Source: Pseudevernia furfuracea (lineage: Eukaryota > Ascomycota > Lecanoromycetes > Lecanorales > Parmeliaceae). Taken from it: a stretch of DNA of 64,000 nt. The stretch covers positions 372,001 to 436,000 of the forward strand of contig JAIUPT010000037.1 in the NCBI GenBank assembly GCA_022315425.1, given 5' to 3'. Position 1 is the stretch's first letter. Every line of letters begins with the position of its first letter. A program made the position numbers and the translations under genes. The notes beneath the pieces were generated by a model that searched no databases, was not told the origin of the DNA, and saw only the letters and a program-made list of their open reading frames with translations. Of this stretch, positions 19,898-29,610 are shown in pieces.

Positions 19898-22007
19898 CTA
19901 GCTGGACCGCTTTATCACGGGATGTTTGTCCAAACTTTCGTACCATTGGATCAATGATCCAATCAAAAAAGCCCATGAACCCCAAAAGGTGGCCAATGAA
20001 GCCTCGTATTGGGCACCGCTGTTGCCATATGCAGGACCCAACGCGCCGCAAAGCGTGAAGCCCAGAGCTCCTATTAACTGGGCCGTGTCAGCATTGCCTG
20101 TTCAAGAGGAACGTTGAGTCGTAAGACAGATTCGGGGGTTTAATGGAGAGCTTTCTGCTCCCGAAACCCATCTTGCGACTCCATTGTGTTATTGAGTTGG
20201 AAAGTATTCCAAACAATATGCGTACATTCCAAAGTCCGATGTGCCATCCAAGGACTTCCCATGCCGGCTTGTACCATTTCGATTGCGATTCAAGCATGTA
20301 AAGCGCCCCAGATATGATAAAACCTAGCATATTATGTTAATTTTGTTCCGAGGTGGTGGACATCATCTTGTACCGGATCCTCCGACCTATAAAGTCAGCA
20401 TTCATTCTTGAAGGCCAAAAACCCGACAAGTGAACCAGCTCGAAGGTGATTTGAGAGGCTGTTGATTCCGAAATATGTCTTGCAAGTCGAAAATTATTCT
20501 GTTATAGGAAGTAATTGATCCGAAAATGTACATACCATCTGCGGTACCCAATATATGCCGTCAAGTAGACCTTGGGACATCTTGTTGTTGATGCCAGGGA
20601 GAGCAGTAAAACCAGATATCTGATCAGCGTAAGCAGGGCATTTCATACGTTGATAGAAGACGAGCGACTAACCCAAAATATTGTACTGTTCCAAGTATGC
20701 CGCAATCAGTACCACTTTATCGACAAACATTTGCTTCGATTTCACTTACGCTCCGCAAAATTGAGCAAGCGACGCAAGAAACCCTAACTCTCGCAACTGA
20801 ACCGACATTCCGAAATCAGCACTGCTTAATCAAGATGGGGATTTTGACCCTGAAAACATGTCTATAATGAATACTCGCGAGTTGTATACCAGGGCTCGGA
20901 ATCCGATCCACAAATAGAGACTTGAGCTCCGGGAACACGTACGTAGTGGGTTTTCAGGTCATGCGTCGATGGGAACCAAACCCATGATCTGCCGGGACTA
21001 TTCGAGTCCATGGGCTTCTTCAAGTCGCCATTAGATGAGCCTTGCGGATCTGAAAGAGCCTCGCCAGAGGATTCCTTGACTTTTGCAATATGAGCGTGGA
21101 TGATTAGATTGGAAATGTTTTCTGGGCCATACCAGATCCCTTGCCAACAAAGTTGCTCTTGTTTGTATGATGATGAATACAATTATCCTCGTCAGGCCTA
21201 ATTCTGAGCTTGCCTTTGCCCCCTCCCTCGCGTGAGAGCGCTCGCTCCAGTGCCCAGCCTAGCCAACGTCTTAGAGTCAGCATTCCCTTGCTAGGATATA
21301 GGCGTGATTCGTGAGAAAAAAGTCCATTGCTTCCCATATAGGTTCTGGGCACTTCGATATCGCTGTCGATGATCATTGGTTTGCTTCGGAGTAAACATAC
21401 CAAAACACCCTGCTTGATTTTCGTTCACAGCCTCTATCATGAGAAGGACAGACCCAATCTCGAAAATGGTGGCTCCAATGAAGGCTGAAACTCCTCCGCC
21501 TATCAGAATCTCATTGTTGAATAAGGTACTGGGCTGCACAAGGGGCAGGTAGGCGAAAAAGGCGTTGATTACCCAGACCACCGAACCCAGAGTGAATATT
21601 GTGGCAACGAGCCACGAGATATCCCAGTAAGGGTATTGCCTCGTCATCCGGAGGATACCTCTACCGACTTCTCGTAGACTAGAAGTGGATTTGGGCACCA
21701 GAAAAGGGGCGGAAGGGTCAGATGACGGGTCCACGACGAGAGTATGACGACCTTTGCGGTTGTCTCGAGAGCGCCACTCACACTTGATATTTGATGCCAA
21801 TTGTTCATCTTCTCGCTCGGGGAATTTCTCTTCCGAATTGTGATGGAGATTAGAGCCCTTAGTATCGGGGGTGGAATGTCTGAATGTAGCGCGAGTGGGA
21901 TTCAAGAAAGAAAAAGGGCCAGTGATGTGATCATGCTGAAGCTCAAGGGAGCTTTGGAATCGGAACGGCTCGTGACGCTGCGAGTGAAAAGCAGTGTTGC
22001 GGGGCAT
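19898..22007 (-). CDS. Multi-pass integral membrane protein
   Basis: Nine exons: 21401-22007, 21133-21258, 20943-21079, 20750-20796, 20673-20685 (13 nt), 20536-20619, 20374-20386 (13 nt), 20226-20323 and 19898-20077, giving 434 aa. Frame is kept at all eight junctions. The N-terminus is polar (about 110 aa). Then follow paired helices: DISWLVATIFTLGSVVWVIN, a second around FIGATIFEIGSVLLMIEAV, a variable charged loop, LGFLASLAQFCGATIFW, GSGFIISGALYMLE, and LIGALGFTLCGALGPAYGN with a final SWAFLIGSLIQWYES helix. This is a family I recognise as conserved but functionally unnamed in filamentous ascomycetes. Four of the eight introns are 142-149 nt members of the shared-intron family; the others are 50-64 nt. 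Confidence 0.85.
20078..20225 (-). repeat. Introner-like intron (membrane protein, intron 8)
   Basis: 148 nt. Donor GTACGCATATTG. The internal hairpin core GGGTTTCGGGAG pairs with CTCTCC..AAACCC. The tail AACAGGCAATGCTGACACGG nearly equals the tail of the intron at 35896-36040. Confidence 0.75.
20387..20535 (-). repeat. Introner-like intron (membrane protein, intron 6)
   Basis: 149 nt. Starts GTATGTACATTTTCGGATCA, then ATTACTTCC. Ends with GAATGCTGACTTTATAG. The start matches the intron at 35715-35867 (TTTCGGAGCAATTGCTTCC). Confidence 0.75.
20797..20942 (-). repeat. Introner-like intron (membrane protein, intron 3)
   Basis: 146 nt. Starts GTACGTGTTCCCGGAGC and ends with CAGTGCTGATTTCGGAATG before the GGTTCAG acceptor. 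Contains complementary CGGA and TTCGG near the two ends. Confidence 0.65.
21259..21400 (-). repeat. Introner-like intron (membrane protein, intron 1)
   Basis: 142 nt. Starts GTATGTTTACTCCGAAGC and ends with GGAATGCTGACTCTAAGACG then GGCTAG. The central CCCA..TGGG can pair. Confidence 0.65.
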
Positions 22008-23124
22008 TTGCAGAAAATACTGGTGTCGGCTAAGAAAGGATGGTGGTATTCCAGCACGGGTATGGCTGTCGTCTTCGTCGTCGTCGATTCTACGTGTCCA
22101 AAGAGTGGCGAATTTGTTCTGCTGGCGTGGTTGCTATGTGTTTCGACCCGAGTAATACCTAGGTACCTTAAGAGTCTTGAAAGTCCAATTCGTGACGCGC
22201 AGGCCAAGCAATTTCCTCGGAGCGGCCCCTTGCCTTAGAGGCAGACCGCGGAAGTTTTCCGGCTGTGTGTGCCTCTAGCTCGGACCTTAATAGAAAGCTT
22301 ATTATCTTCCGCGGTGATGCGCCTGCGCAGTCCATACTTAAAGTAGTCTTGGAAAGGTGAAAGGTACATGTAGTAAATATACGCGAAGCGAATAGTGGGA
22401 CCTGGTGGGACCACGACCAGATCTAATCAGTGCCAAATACCTACCCTTCTGTGACTCGTGATGCTTTTCTCCTGGTTTCAAAAGCCATCACTTTGTAGAC
22501 GCTTTCTATTATGCAACGACAGCCTGGGAGCTGCACCAGCCTAAGCGAATTCGCGAAGAAGACCTGGTCGAGTTGGGGGATTCTAATTGCTTACTCTATT
22601 TTCTCTCTTAAAGGGAGTGACACAAAAGGTAAGAGAGTGAGTAGAGTATTGCTTGTATGTTTTTAGCTGCGGGCCTCTTGAGGCGGGGGGAGCCAAATGT
22701 TGTTTCAGATATTCACTACTAACCGGACAACCGATCGGTAGCACCTCATGGTGAGAATCCATGGCCTCTTCATTGTTGCAGCATCGCAGCGCAGATTTGA
22801 CTTTGGCGTTCACAGTGTATGGGATCATGCTTTCAAGATGGGTCAAACGTTCCGATGTCAGCCCCCACAGCGCACCGACCTGACTTCATATGGCCACCCC
22901 ATTTTGAGTCACCACTGGACGCTATCTCCAGAACATAGGTACATGCTTCGAGTCAGGCACAGTCGTCGTTGAACTTTAAACGTCGGGATCTTGCATGATA
23001 TATCTACGATGTTTCCTTAGGCCAGTCGACGATGGTCTCCGAGGGGTAGATTAAAAGAGTGAGAGTATTTCGTTCACCGTACCTATCTCTCTTTACTCTC
23101 CACCGTCTCGAATGGTCATTGGCA
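22008..23124. other. intergenic region
   Basis: Upstream of both the membrane-protein gene (-) and the broken locus (+). A perfect 10-bp inverted repeat ACCGCGGAAG (22245-22254) / CTTCCGCGGT (22306-22315) lies here. No gene is supported. Confidence 0.5.
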
Positions 23125-24190
23125 ATGGCTTCTCTGTTTGAGATTTGCTGGTTGGCCTATCTTGTGGCCTTTGTTCGTGCTCTGTCGACCATTTCGCCGT
23201 CCACCAGCCTTTTAACTAGCCCCTTCTCACTAGGTCCTACAGGAGTGACGTTTTCAATGACATCCAATGGATTATCCTCAGCCAGCCATGCTCAAACAAC
23301 GTATGGTGGGCCTCTCACGTCTTCCCCACCTTGGATGAAAGGTCCACCAAAGGGCCCTTGGAGACCTCCACTCAAACACCATGGACCGTACGTCCCCCTT
23401 TGGCCAATCTTCATCGGCCGTTTGTACAGAAGCATTGTCCCTCGCTGGCTTTGGACCGGGCATAACCCTCTCATCCATTAGTGGACAACCGCCGTTTTCC
23501 TCGCATGCTAGAGCCACATCAGCGTTTTATGGTAATAATGAATCACCGATCATGCTCGGTGCTAGTGCAGGATCACTATCCTCATCCGGTATTTATGAAT
23601 CGCCATATCCCACAAGCACTAGTCTGCCTGCTAAATCTGCGCAAATCCTCGGATCTAGCAATGGTCTTTCTCTCATGGCAGGCCAGACCATCGTCATGAT
23701 CACCCTTGCTCATGATAGGTATGGACCGGGATCAACTTCATTGCCCGCAAAGACTGCTACCGTTGCTGCGTCTTCTTTGGCTTTCTCAAGCGCCGGTGTT
23801 CTGTTGACTTCAGAAACTGCTACTGTAAACACATCTCCCCCAACTCTCTCAAGCGCCACCACCATAGCGGCTTCGGCGACCGCTATCATCGCTGCGTCGT
23901 CTCTGACTTTTTCGAGCGCCAACACAATATCGGCATCGGCGGCAGTAATACCAACAACTGCGGTCTTGTACAGCCCTTCTACGTACATTCCGGAGAAACT
24001 CCTTCCTGTTTTAGTATTGAAATTTCGTCTTAAGACATGTTTCGGGAGCAGGAGGACCTTTCTACTCCCGAGACCTATCTTACAACTCCTTTGCATGCAT
24101 CGAATAAGCAATGCTAACTCCGAAATCTGCGTCGACAGCGACAAGTTGGGAGGCGATCGACATGGATACGTGGCTCAACATATGATTTAG
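23125..24190 (+). pseudogene. Broken gene for a secreted Ser/Thr/Ala-rich protein (N-terminal part)
   Basis: The ATG at 23125 opens a hydrophobic leader (MASLFEICWLAYLVAFVRAL). After about 90 residues the coding character moves to another frame (open 23381-24190), and I found no splice that joins the two cleanly. The second frame has imperfect tandem repeats of about 14-16 residues (ASSLAFSSA, SPPTLSSA, ASSLTFSSA; 23755-23940). It then contains a 125-nt stretch that looks like an introner-like intron (24014-24138). It may be the 5' part of the chitinase-like pseudogene that follows, or a separate secreted-protein gene. Confidence 0.5.
24014..24138 (+). repeat. Introner-like intron in broken locus
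   Basis: 125 nt from GTATTGAAATTTCG to GTCGACAG. A strong hairpin AAGACATGTTTCGGGAG / CTCCCGAGACCTATCTT surrounds GCAGGAGG. The tail AAGCAATGCTAACTCCGAAA is the family tail. Best relative in the window: 20078-20225. Confidence 0.65.
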
Positions 24191-24259
24191 TACCAATTCT
24201 TCGGAAATATCGGCCAATAGCTACGGTTTTGCAGGGTGGGTACCGTGCCTAGTAATTCT

Positions 24260-25925
24260 TTTCGATTTAGCACCATCGCAAGATGTATTTGGGGAGCAAC
24301 CTGTCACGTTGGCCTCTTTGTTTTGCCATTCAATATCTCATGCCCAAAAACTGTCACAGAGGAACTGCTGACTCACAATTGGCCGCTAGCGCATTTGGCA
24401 ACTGGGCGGTGAGAAACCCAGACTTCGACTGGCAGGATGATGGCTCCAATTCCGACTGCGATTTCAAGCCATGCAATATATATCTCTCAACACCAATTGC
24501 GACGTGGCCAATGCCTACTATACAATGGAATCACTTAACAGATTTCACACATATTCTACTGGTTTGAGTCAAGCTTTCGAGGTCAGCGCCATTGCTACCG
24601 CGTTGAGCAAGGATGACTGGGCGGAAACCTTCTACGTAGACAAAGACGTTAAGAGCATAATTGCGCTTAGATTGGTCTTTGCCTTCCTCTAAATAATTAT
24701 CGGGATCGGGGCTGCTTTGGCTGGCTTGGGACCGGCGGTTGGAGGTGCCATAGCTAGTGGTTGCAGTCGCACTTTTTGGGTGGTGCGACCAATAGCTACA
24801 CAGTAAGAGACCCTTTTCACAGGGAATGACTCCCGTAGGTCTCAAGGTTTTTGGGCTGCCAATGCTAAAGTTTGCTAGCGAGGACGACACTTGTACGTAT
24901 TTTCGGAATCTACGTTTCCTTTTCATGACATAGGTTGAGTCTCGAGACACGTCTTGGGAGTGTCCACTCTCAGAACGTGTTCCAAGGCTCAAATTACTCC
25001 TCAAATATTGCAAAACTGACTGCTGAATTGTAACCCAGTTAAAAAGTCGGCTGATCGTGGTGGAATCCTTGGTGATATTGTTGTTGGCGCCATGGAAGGT
25101 TTTACCTCGGCGAACAACGAGCTGATGGAGGGCAACAACTACGACGGCACCGGCGACGTTCGATCACACTTTGCAGGTGGAGCGTTTGTCGACTTTGGTG
25201 GCGTGGACAAAAACATTGTGACAAATGCAATGAACTCTTTCCTGCTTGGACAATCAATAAATCAGCTCTGGCGTGCACAAAAGATCTTCATCATGGGCGG
25301 TGGTGCGTGTGGTGATGGTCAAGGGATCGGTTTAGGTCCAGCAGACTGTAGTGTCTGCGTAAACAACATTGCCTGGTATCTATATTAGTGATTTGTAGCC
25401 CGCGCGCAGGCAGAACCCCCCTATGCAGATCAGACCTCGCTAACACAGAAAAAAGGCAAGAAGACAATGTAATCTCCGTGACTTCGCATCAATGGGGTTG
25501 GGTTGCCGCACCACCAGGGGCTGCCAGCCTCGGTGCTGGAGACTACGCTGGCGTTACCGTGTAGGATGTCATTCTTTCTTCCTTAAGTGCATACGAAGCA
25601 GCTAGCTACGATTATGACAACATCACAGCATACAACAGGGTCAAATTTGCGCTCAAAGGCCAGTGGGCGAATCCTGGCGCCAAGGTCCAAGCTGGGAAGG
25701 CACCTTTACCATCCCAGTCTGCGATGTCAGCACGGCTATAGAGGCGGACTACCAGGATAAGCAGTACATTCTGTAGCCATACAACGGGGACAACAGCCGG
25801 CCGATATGGAGTGGACCCATTTGCGGTGGCAATTTGACGACTACGCAGGCCTTCATTGCTGCAGCGCAGATGACGAATTTTGACAGCCCGAAACAGGCAT
25901 GTAGTTCGAGTCCTGGATATTGAGC
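24260..25925 (+). pseudogene. GH18 chitinase-type C-terminal region, degenerate
   Basis: Stretches match the long C-terminal region that follows the GH18 domain in fungal 'killer-toxin-like' subgroup chitinases: DDWAETFYVDKDVKSIIALR (about 24619-24680), EGFTSANNELMEGNNYDGTG (25095-25154), IFIMGGGACGDGQGIG (25283-25330) and SVTSHQWGWVAAPPGA (about 25479-25530). The frame is broken: a TAA near 24692, loss of frame near 24770-24840, a TAG/TGA pair at about 25386-25391, TAG at 25562-25564 and 25774-25776, and a one-base shift near 25680. Several stops are TAG where the family has a Gln codon, as C-to-T decay would give. No GH18 catalytic domain is present. An introner-like intron is still embedded. 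Non-functional by appearance. Confidence 0.65.
24893..25038 (+). repeat. Introner-like intron inside the chitinase-like pseudogene
   Basis: 146 nt. Starts GTACGTATTTTCGGAATCTA, then CGTTTCC. The hairpin ACACGTCTTGGGAGT / ACTCTCAGAACGTGT lies at mid-length. Ends with AACTGACTGCTG and ACCCAG. The whole length aligns with 35896-36040. Confidence 0.8.
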
Positions 25926-26154
25926 GAAAATCTTGACGGTTCATCTGTATCTACATCTGTGCCTTCAAGTCGAGCCTCATGAGCGTTTTGGATGGATGGC
26001 CCCACGATTCCTTGCTTTTCGTGAGCACTGATGCTGGTCAGTGCCGCGATATTCCGGCTTCAAAGACATGATTTTTGATAATTGACCAATAGTGTTTCGA
26101 TAGGGTCTCTCCTTACACGCGGATGTTCCCGGTCTCTCGATTATCAGCTTTCAC

Positions 26155-26894
26155 TCACGCACAGAAGTCGCATCTGGAGATGAAGCATTGGAAGAAAATA
26201 GACTTTATGGCAGTGCTCCTACAGCGCCCCCTCTCCACATCTTGGACAACCTCTACTCCAAATTTCATGAGTGTCATCCGTCCCTTAACAGGATGAGAAG
26301 GGCTATTTGTTGGCAGAAATCCTCCCAGAAACAGGGAGATTTTGCTTTTCGGCCACACTAGGGGAAGAAACGGCAGAAGCCGCAGCAAGATGATGCGTGT
26401 ATACTCGTCCTTTGTCAAAAGCACGTCCGTGTACTCCATAAAAGTTATGGATTTGACATGTTCCCCACTCATGGCAAAAGTCTCCGAAGGACGTGGTCAC
26501 TGGTAGCAATTATTGAGTAGCATCTCTCTATGGCATCATTCGATGAAGATCTTGCTATAGGCGACGCATAGTCAGCAGAGTGGGTCGGTAGGTAGGGTTT
26601 CACTCTCATGGACTCTGGTACATTGAATAGGATAAGAATACTGCTGTGACTGGATGAGGCAAATGGATTTTTCTGGCGCGCGGCGGTTGCCGGAGTTTTC
26701 TTTTTGAGAGACTTGCTCGTTGGAGTAGAAGTAGCGACGGGATACTCGGATCCATGGTCATACTCATACGGTAGTAGGTATCCCAACTCCCAAATCACCA
26801 AATCATGCAAGTCGCCAAGTTGGTGAGGATAGGCGAACCGAAAACCGCTTAGCCTAACGGTGCTGCTGCTTTTTAAGGCTTCTTTGCGCATCAA
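26155..26894 (-). other. Possible gene or remnant, unidentified
   Basis: Two overlapping minus frames (26469-26894, 141 aa; 26155-26472, 105 aa) have some coding character. One contains a Lys-rich SKSLKKKTPATAARQKNPFA segment, the other a hydrophobic TRIILLRLLPFLPLVW. I could not join them convincingly and recognise no family. They could be a decayed gene or chance. Confidence 0.2.
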
Positions 26895-28372
26895 CCTCGG
26901 AAGCGGTGAGTCTAGTGTAACTGTATAAATCTTTAGTGTCTTATGTTAATGGGTTGGTAGCGGGACGATCAGGGCCAGGCCGGTCCATTTAATTTTGATT
27001 ATTATTGTTGTTATTATTATTATTGTTTCTTGTTATTGTTTTATTGTGGTCCGTGCGGCAAAAATGGTCATAGGGATTATTACATAATCTTAATCCTTTC
27101 TTTATGTCTGTCCGTGGCCACTTGGCAGTTGGCAACGGGAGCCTACAGTCCAAACTTCCCGGCTGTCCTAACATGATAACATCCAATCAGGAAACATCCT
27201 GCTTTTGCCAGCGTCCCGCTTATTGTCTTGATTTCCCTTGGACACTACACTAGAAGAACTAGGCTGCGCTAAATCAATCATTGCCAAAACCCCTCCAAGG
27301 CTCCAACTCCAAACACCTCGTGACTTGTAGAGTATCGTGTTTGCTCGTGGCATTCTCGGACGCAGAAGACAGTCTGTTGCGAAAGACCCACAAGATCCTT
27401 CTAGCATGTCGCGCAGGTAGCCAGTCTCGACGAGCAGAATTTTCAAAACCCCATCATCGTGAAAAGAAGCCGATTCGAAGCCTGTTGATTGATTAGGGCT
27501 TACTCAATACTCCGTAGTCCGTACCACGCAAAGTCTTGCACCGCGCTTGCATCTCAAGAACAATACCATCCTGATTGGTCTACGTGCATCACTTGGCGCC
27601 GACATATTCCCTTTTGTGTCGGAGCAAATGAGATCAACCTGCACCAATCATCGCATCGGTTGATATCAGAAACGGGAATCCGACGCTATGTGCCGCACTC
27701 GTGCCTTTGCGGCCTCGAAGGTTTCACCAAAACCCAGCCAAACCGATCGATCCAAACCTCCAAAGAAGAATGGACCCCCTATGTTCTAACATGGATTCGA
27801 ACACTTGCAGCCCATAAATCCCTCGCCCGGCGCTCTAGCAAACGCACGGCTACGCAAGGATGTTCATGTGATGGTGGTGATCGTGCAGATGTGAGGCATT
27901 ATTTCCAACGTAAGCAGGAATCCTGCGAATCAGGTCGTGCCACAAGGCGGGATGCAGCAAATCCTGTCGATCTGGAGACTTGGCCCTTTTTTCTTTTGGA
28001 ATAAGCAAGTCGGATGAAGTGGCCAAAGGGATGGCTTAAGGGGAATGAATTCTGATTCTGAAGGATGCTTTCTCCGTATTCCGTCCACCGTCACGGTGTG
28101 TGCCCGCAGCCCACCAGCCCGTAGGACCCCGCATCCGCACAACCGACCTCTTCCAACGAAAGGCCCGAAAGGCAGGCCAAATGATTTCTTCTTCCAACAA
28201 TTTCATTGCCACCGCGCCCTGCCACTTGTTCTTTCGCCCGCCAACCAATTCTCTTACCAACGCGCGCGCCCCTAGCTTTAGATTTGCAGGCTGCAGGCTG
28301 CAGTCATATACTCATATTGGAAATCGGGCCAACAACAATCCATGTCTCTTGGAACAAGTCTGTCTGCCTAGA

Positions 28373-28430
28373 AGTGCCTAGTAGAAGTGCCTAGTGCCTA
28401 GTGCCTAGCGCTTGGTGCCAAGTGCCCAGT
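28373..28430. repeat. Short tandem array of GTGCCTAG-like units
   Basis: About six imperfect 7-13-bp copies (AGAAGTGCCTAGT, AGTGCCTAG, AGCGCTTGG, AGTGCCCAG). Low-complexity expansion; no function assigned. Confidence 0.7.
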
Positions 28431-29079
28431 CTCTACTCTTTACGATTTTATTTTAACATCGGGCGGTACGAGGCTTTGGCTTTGCCTTACTTCCAAACCT
28501 TGAAGAGGTGGCTAGAGAATAAAAATGAGAAATAAAAATGAGGCTTCAGACTAAAAGTACAGCATCAGTACCGAGTCTACAGACTACTACTGAATCTGTT
28601 ACACTGACGCGTAAAACAACCCCTGCGGCCTGCCTTGCCTATGATTTAGTAGTACTCTCTATCCCTTTATTCCCTACCCACGCTACTCCCACGGCCCAAT
28701 AATGCCCCGTTATGCCCACAATAATCATACGAGTAGACCAGTCATACAGTCACTTAGCCGCAAAGCCCCATCTTTGTCATGCCACCCTTGCACTTTTGCC
28801 CTGTTGCACATCTCCCCTTTTTTTCCTTTTCGTTCGTAGATCAGTGGATCACACTGTTTTTAGCCTCGCCCTGCCTTTTTCGCTTGCACATGACATGATG
28901 ACACGCCATACCTCACGCCATACCTCTCCTAGTCTCCAACGCCGGCTACTGACCGTCGGAAATTCAAATGGGAAAACGACAGCCTATTAGCCAAGCACTC
29001 TTCTAGCCAAGCATCCTTAGCCCCCTGCTCGTTTCGCCTTGCAAGAAAAAAAAAACAACAACCATGTGAGTGTGAATCA

Positions 29080-29125
29080 TCCTCCTCCTCCTCCTCCTCC
29101 AACACTACTCCTCCTCCTCCTATCC
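29080..29125. repeat. CTC-trinucleotide repeat
   Basis: Two blocks of (CTC)n separated by AACACTA in the probable 5' leader of the kinase gene. Pyrimidine-rich leaders are common in filamentous fungi. Confidence 0.8.
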
Positions 29126-29156
29126 AGAGCGTTTAACGGAGTACGAGGCATGGGCC

Positions 29157-29420
29157 ATGGCTATGCATAATAATAGTCAAGCCGGTGCACCATCATCTTC
29201 TCCCCAGCCTAGCCGCTACCAACCACTCCCTCACTCTGACTTCACCTTCCTCCATTCACTCCTTCCACCTTTTTATAATCCTCTACTGCAAGGCTTAACG
29301 CTTTCGCTTTTATCTTCCACCTCCTCCTCCTCCTCCTCCTTCTCCTCCTCTTTCGCCACCTCACTTCAAGCCTTCCTTCCCAACCTCTTCGCCTTCAAAA
29401 TCATCTTCACTACCACCTAA
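29157..29420 (+). CDS. Possible upstream ORF in kinase leader
   Basis: An 87-codon frame with an ATG start lying 190 nt before the kinase ATG, encoding Ser/Pro-rich low-complexity residues (TSSSSSSFSSSF) that come from the CTC repeat. If the leader is transcribed from upstream, it would act as an upstream ORF and depress kinase translation. It could also be meaningless. Confidence 0.25.
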   Translation: MAMHNNSQAGAPSSSPQPSRYQPLPHSDFTFLHSLLPPFYNPLLQGLTLSLLSSTSSSSSSFSSSFATSLQAFLPNLFAFKIIFTTT

Positions 29421-29610
29421 CCCTCCACTTTTCATTTTCTCCCCACACTCTCTCGACGTTCCATTCCGCAGGGCAATCAATCTGCCCACTTTGGTGAGAG
29501 CCGTTCGGACCATTTGAAGTAGACCTGGACATTCCTCACCCGGTGCGGACTGCCCTGAGGAATTTTTTTTCTTTTTCTTGCATCTGTACCTGGACTTGAG
29601 CCTGACTGCC

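Larger units (their letters stand above)
25926..29610. other. Gene-poor region upstream of the kinase gene
   Basis: Mostly non-coding. Holds an ATT/GTT microsatellite (about 26994-27060), a GTGCCTAG-like tandem array (28373-28430), a CTC-trinucleotide array (29080-29125), and a CT-rich leader with a second CTC array (29320-29350) just before the kinase gene. A frame at 27489-28004 is long by chance only; I see no family in it. Confidence 0.55.

Noticed and set aside
27489..28004. 171-codon plus-strand frame
   Set aside because: No conserved motif, erratic composition, no signal peptide and no plausible promoter; length alone is not enough.
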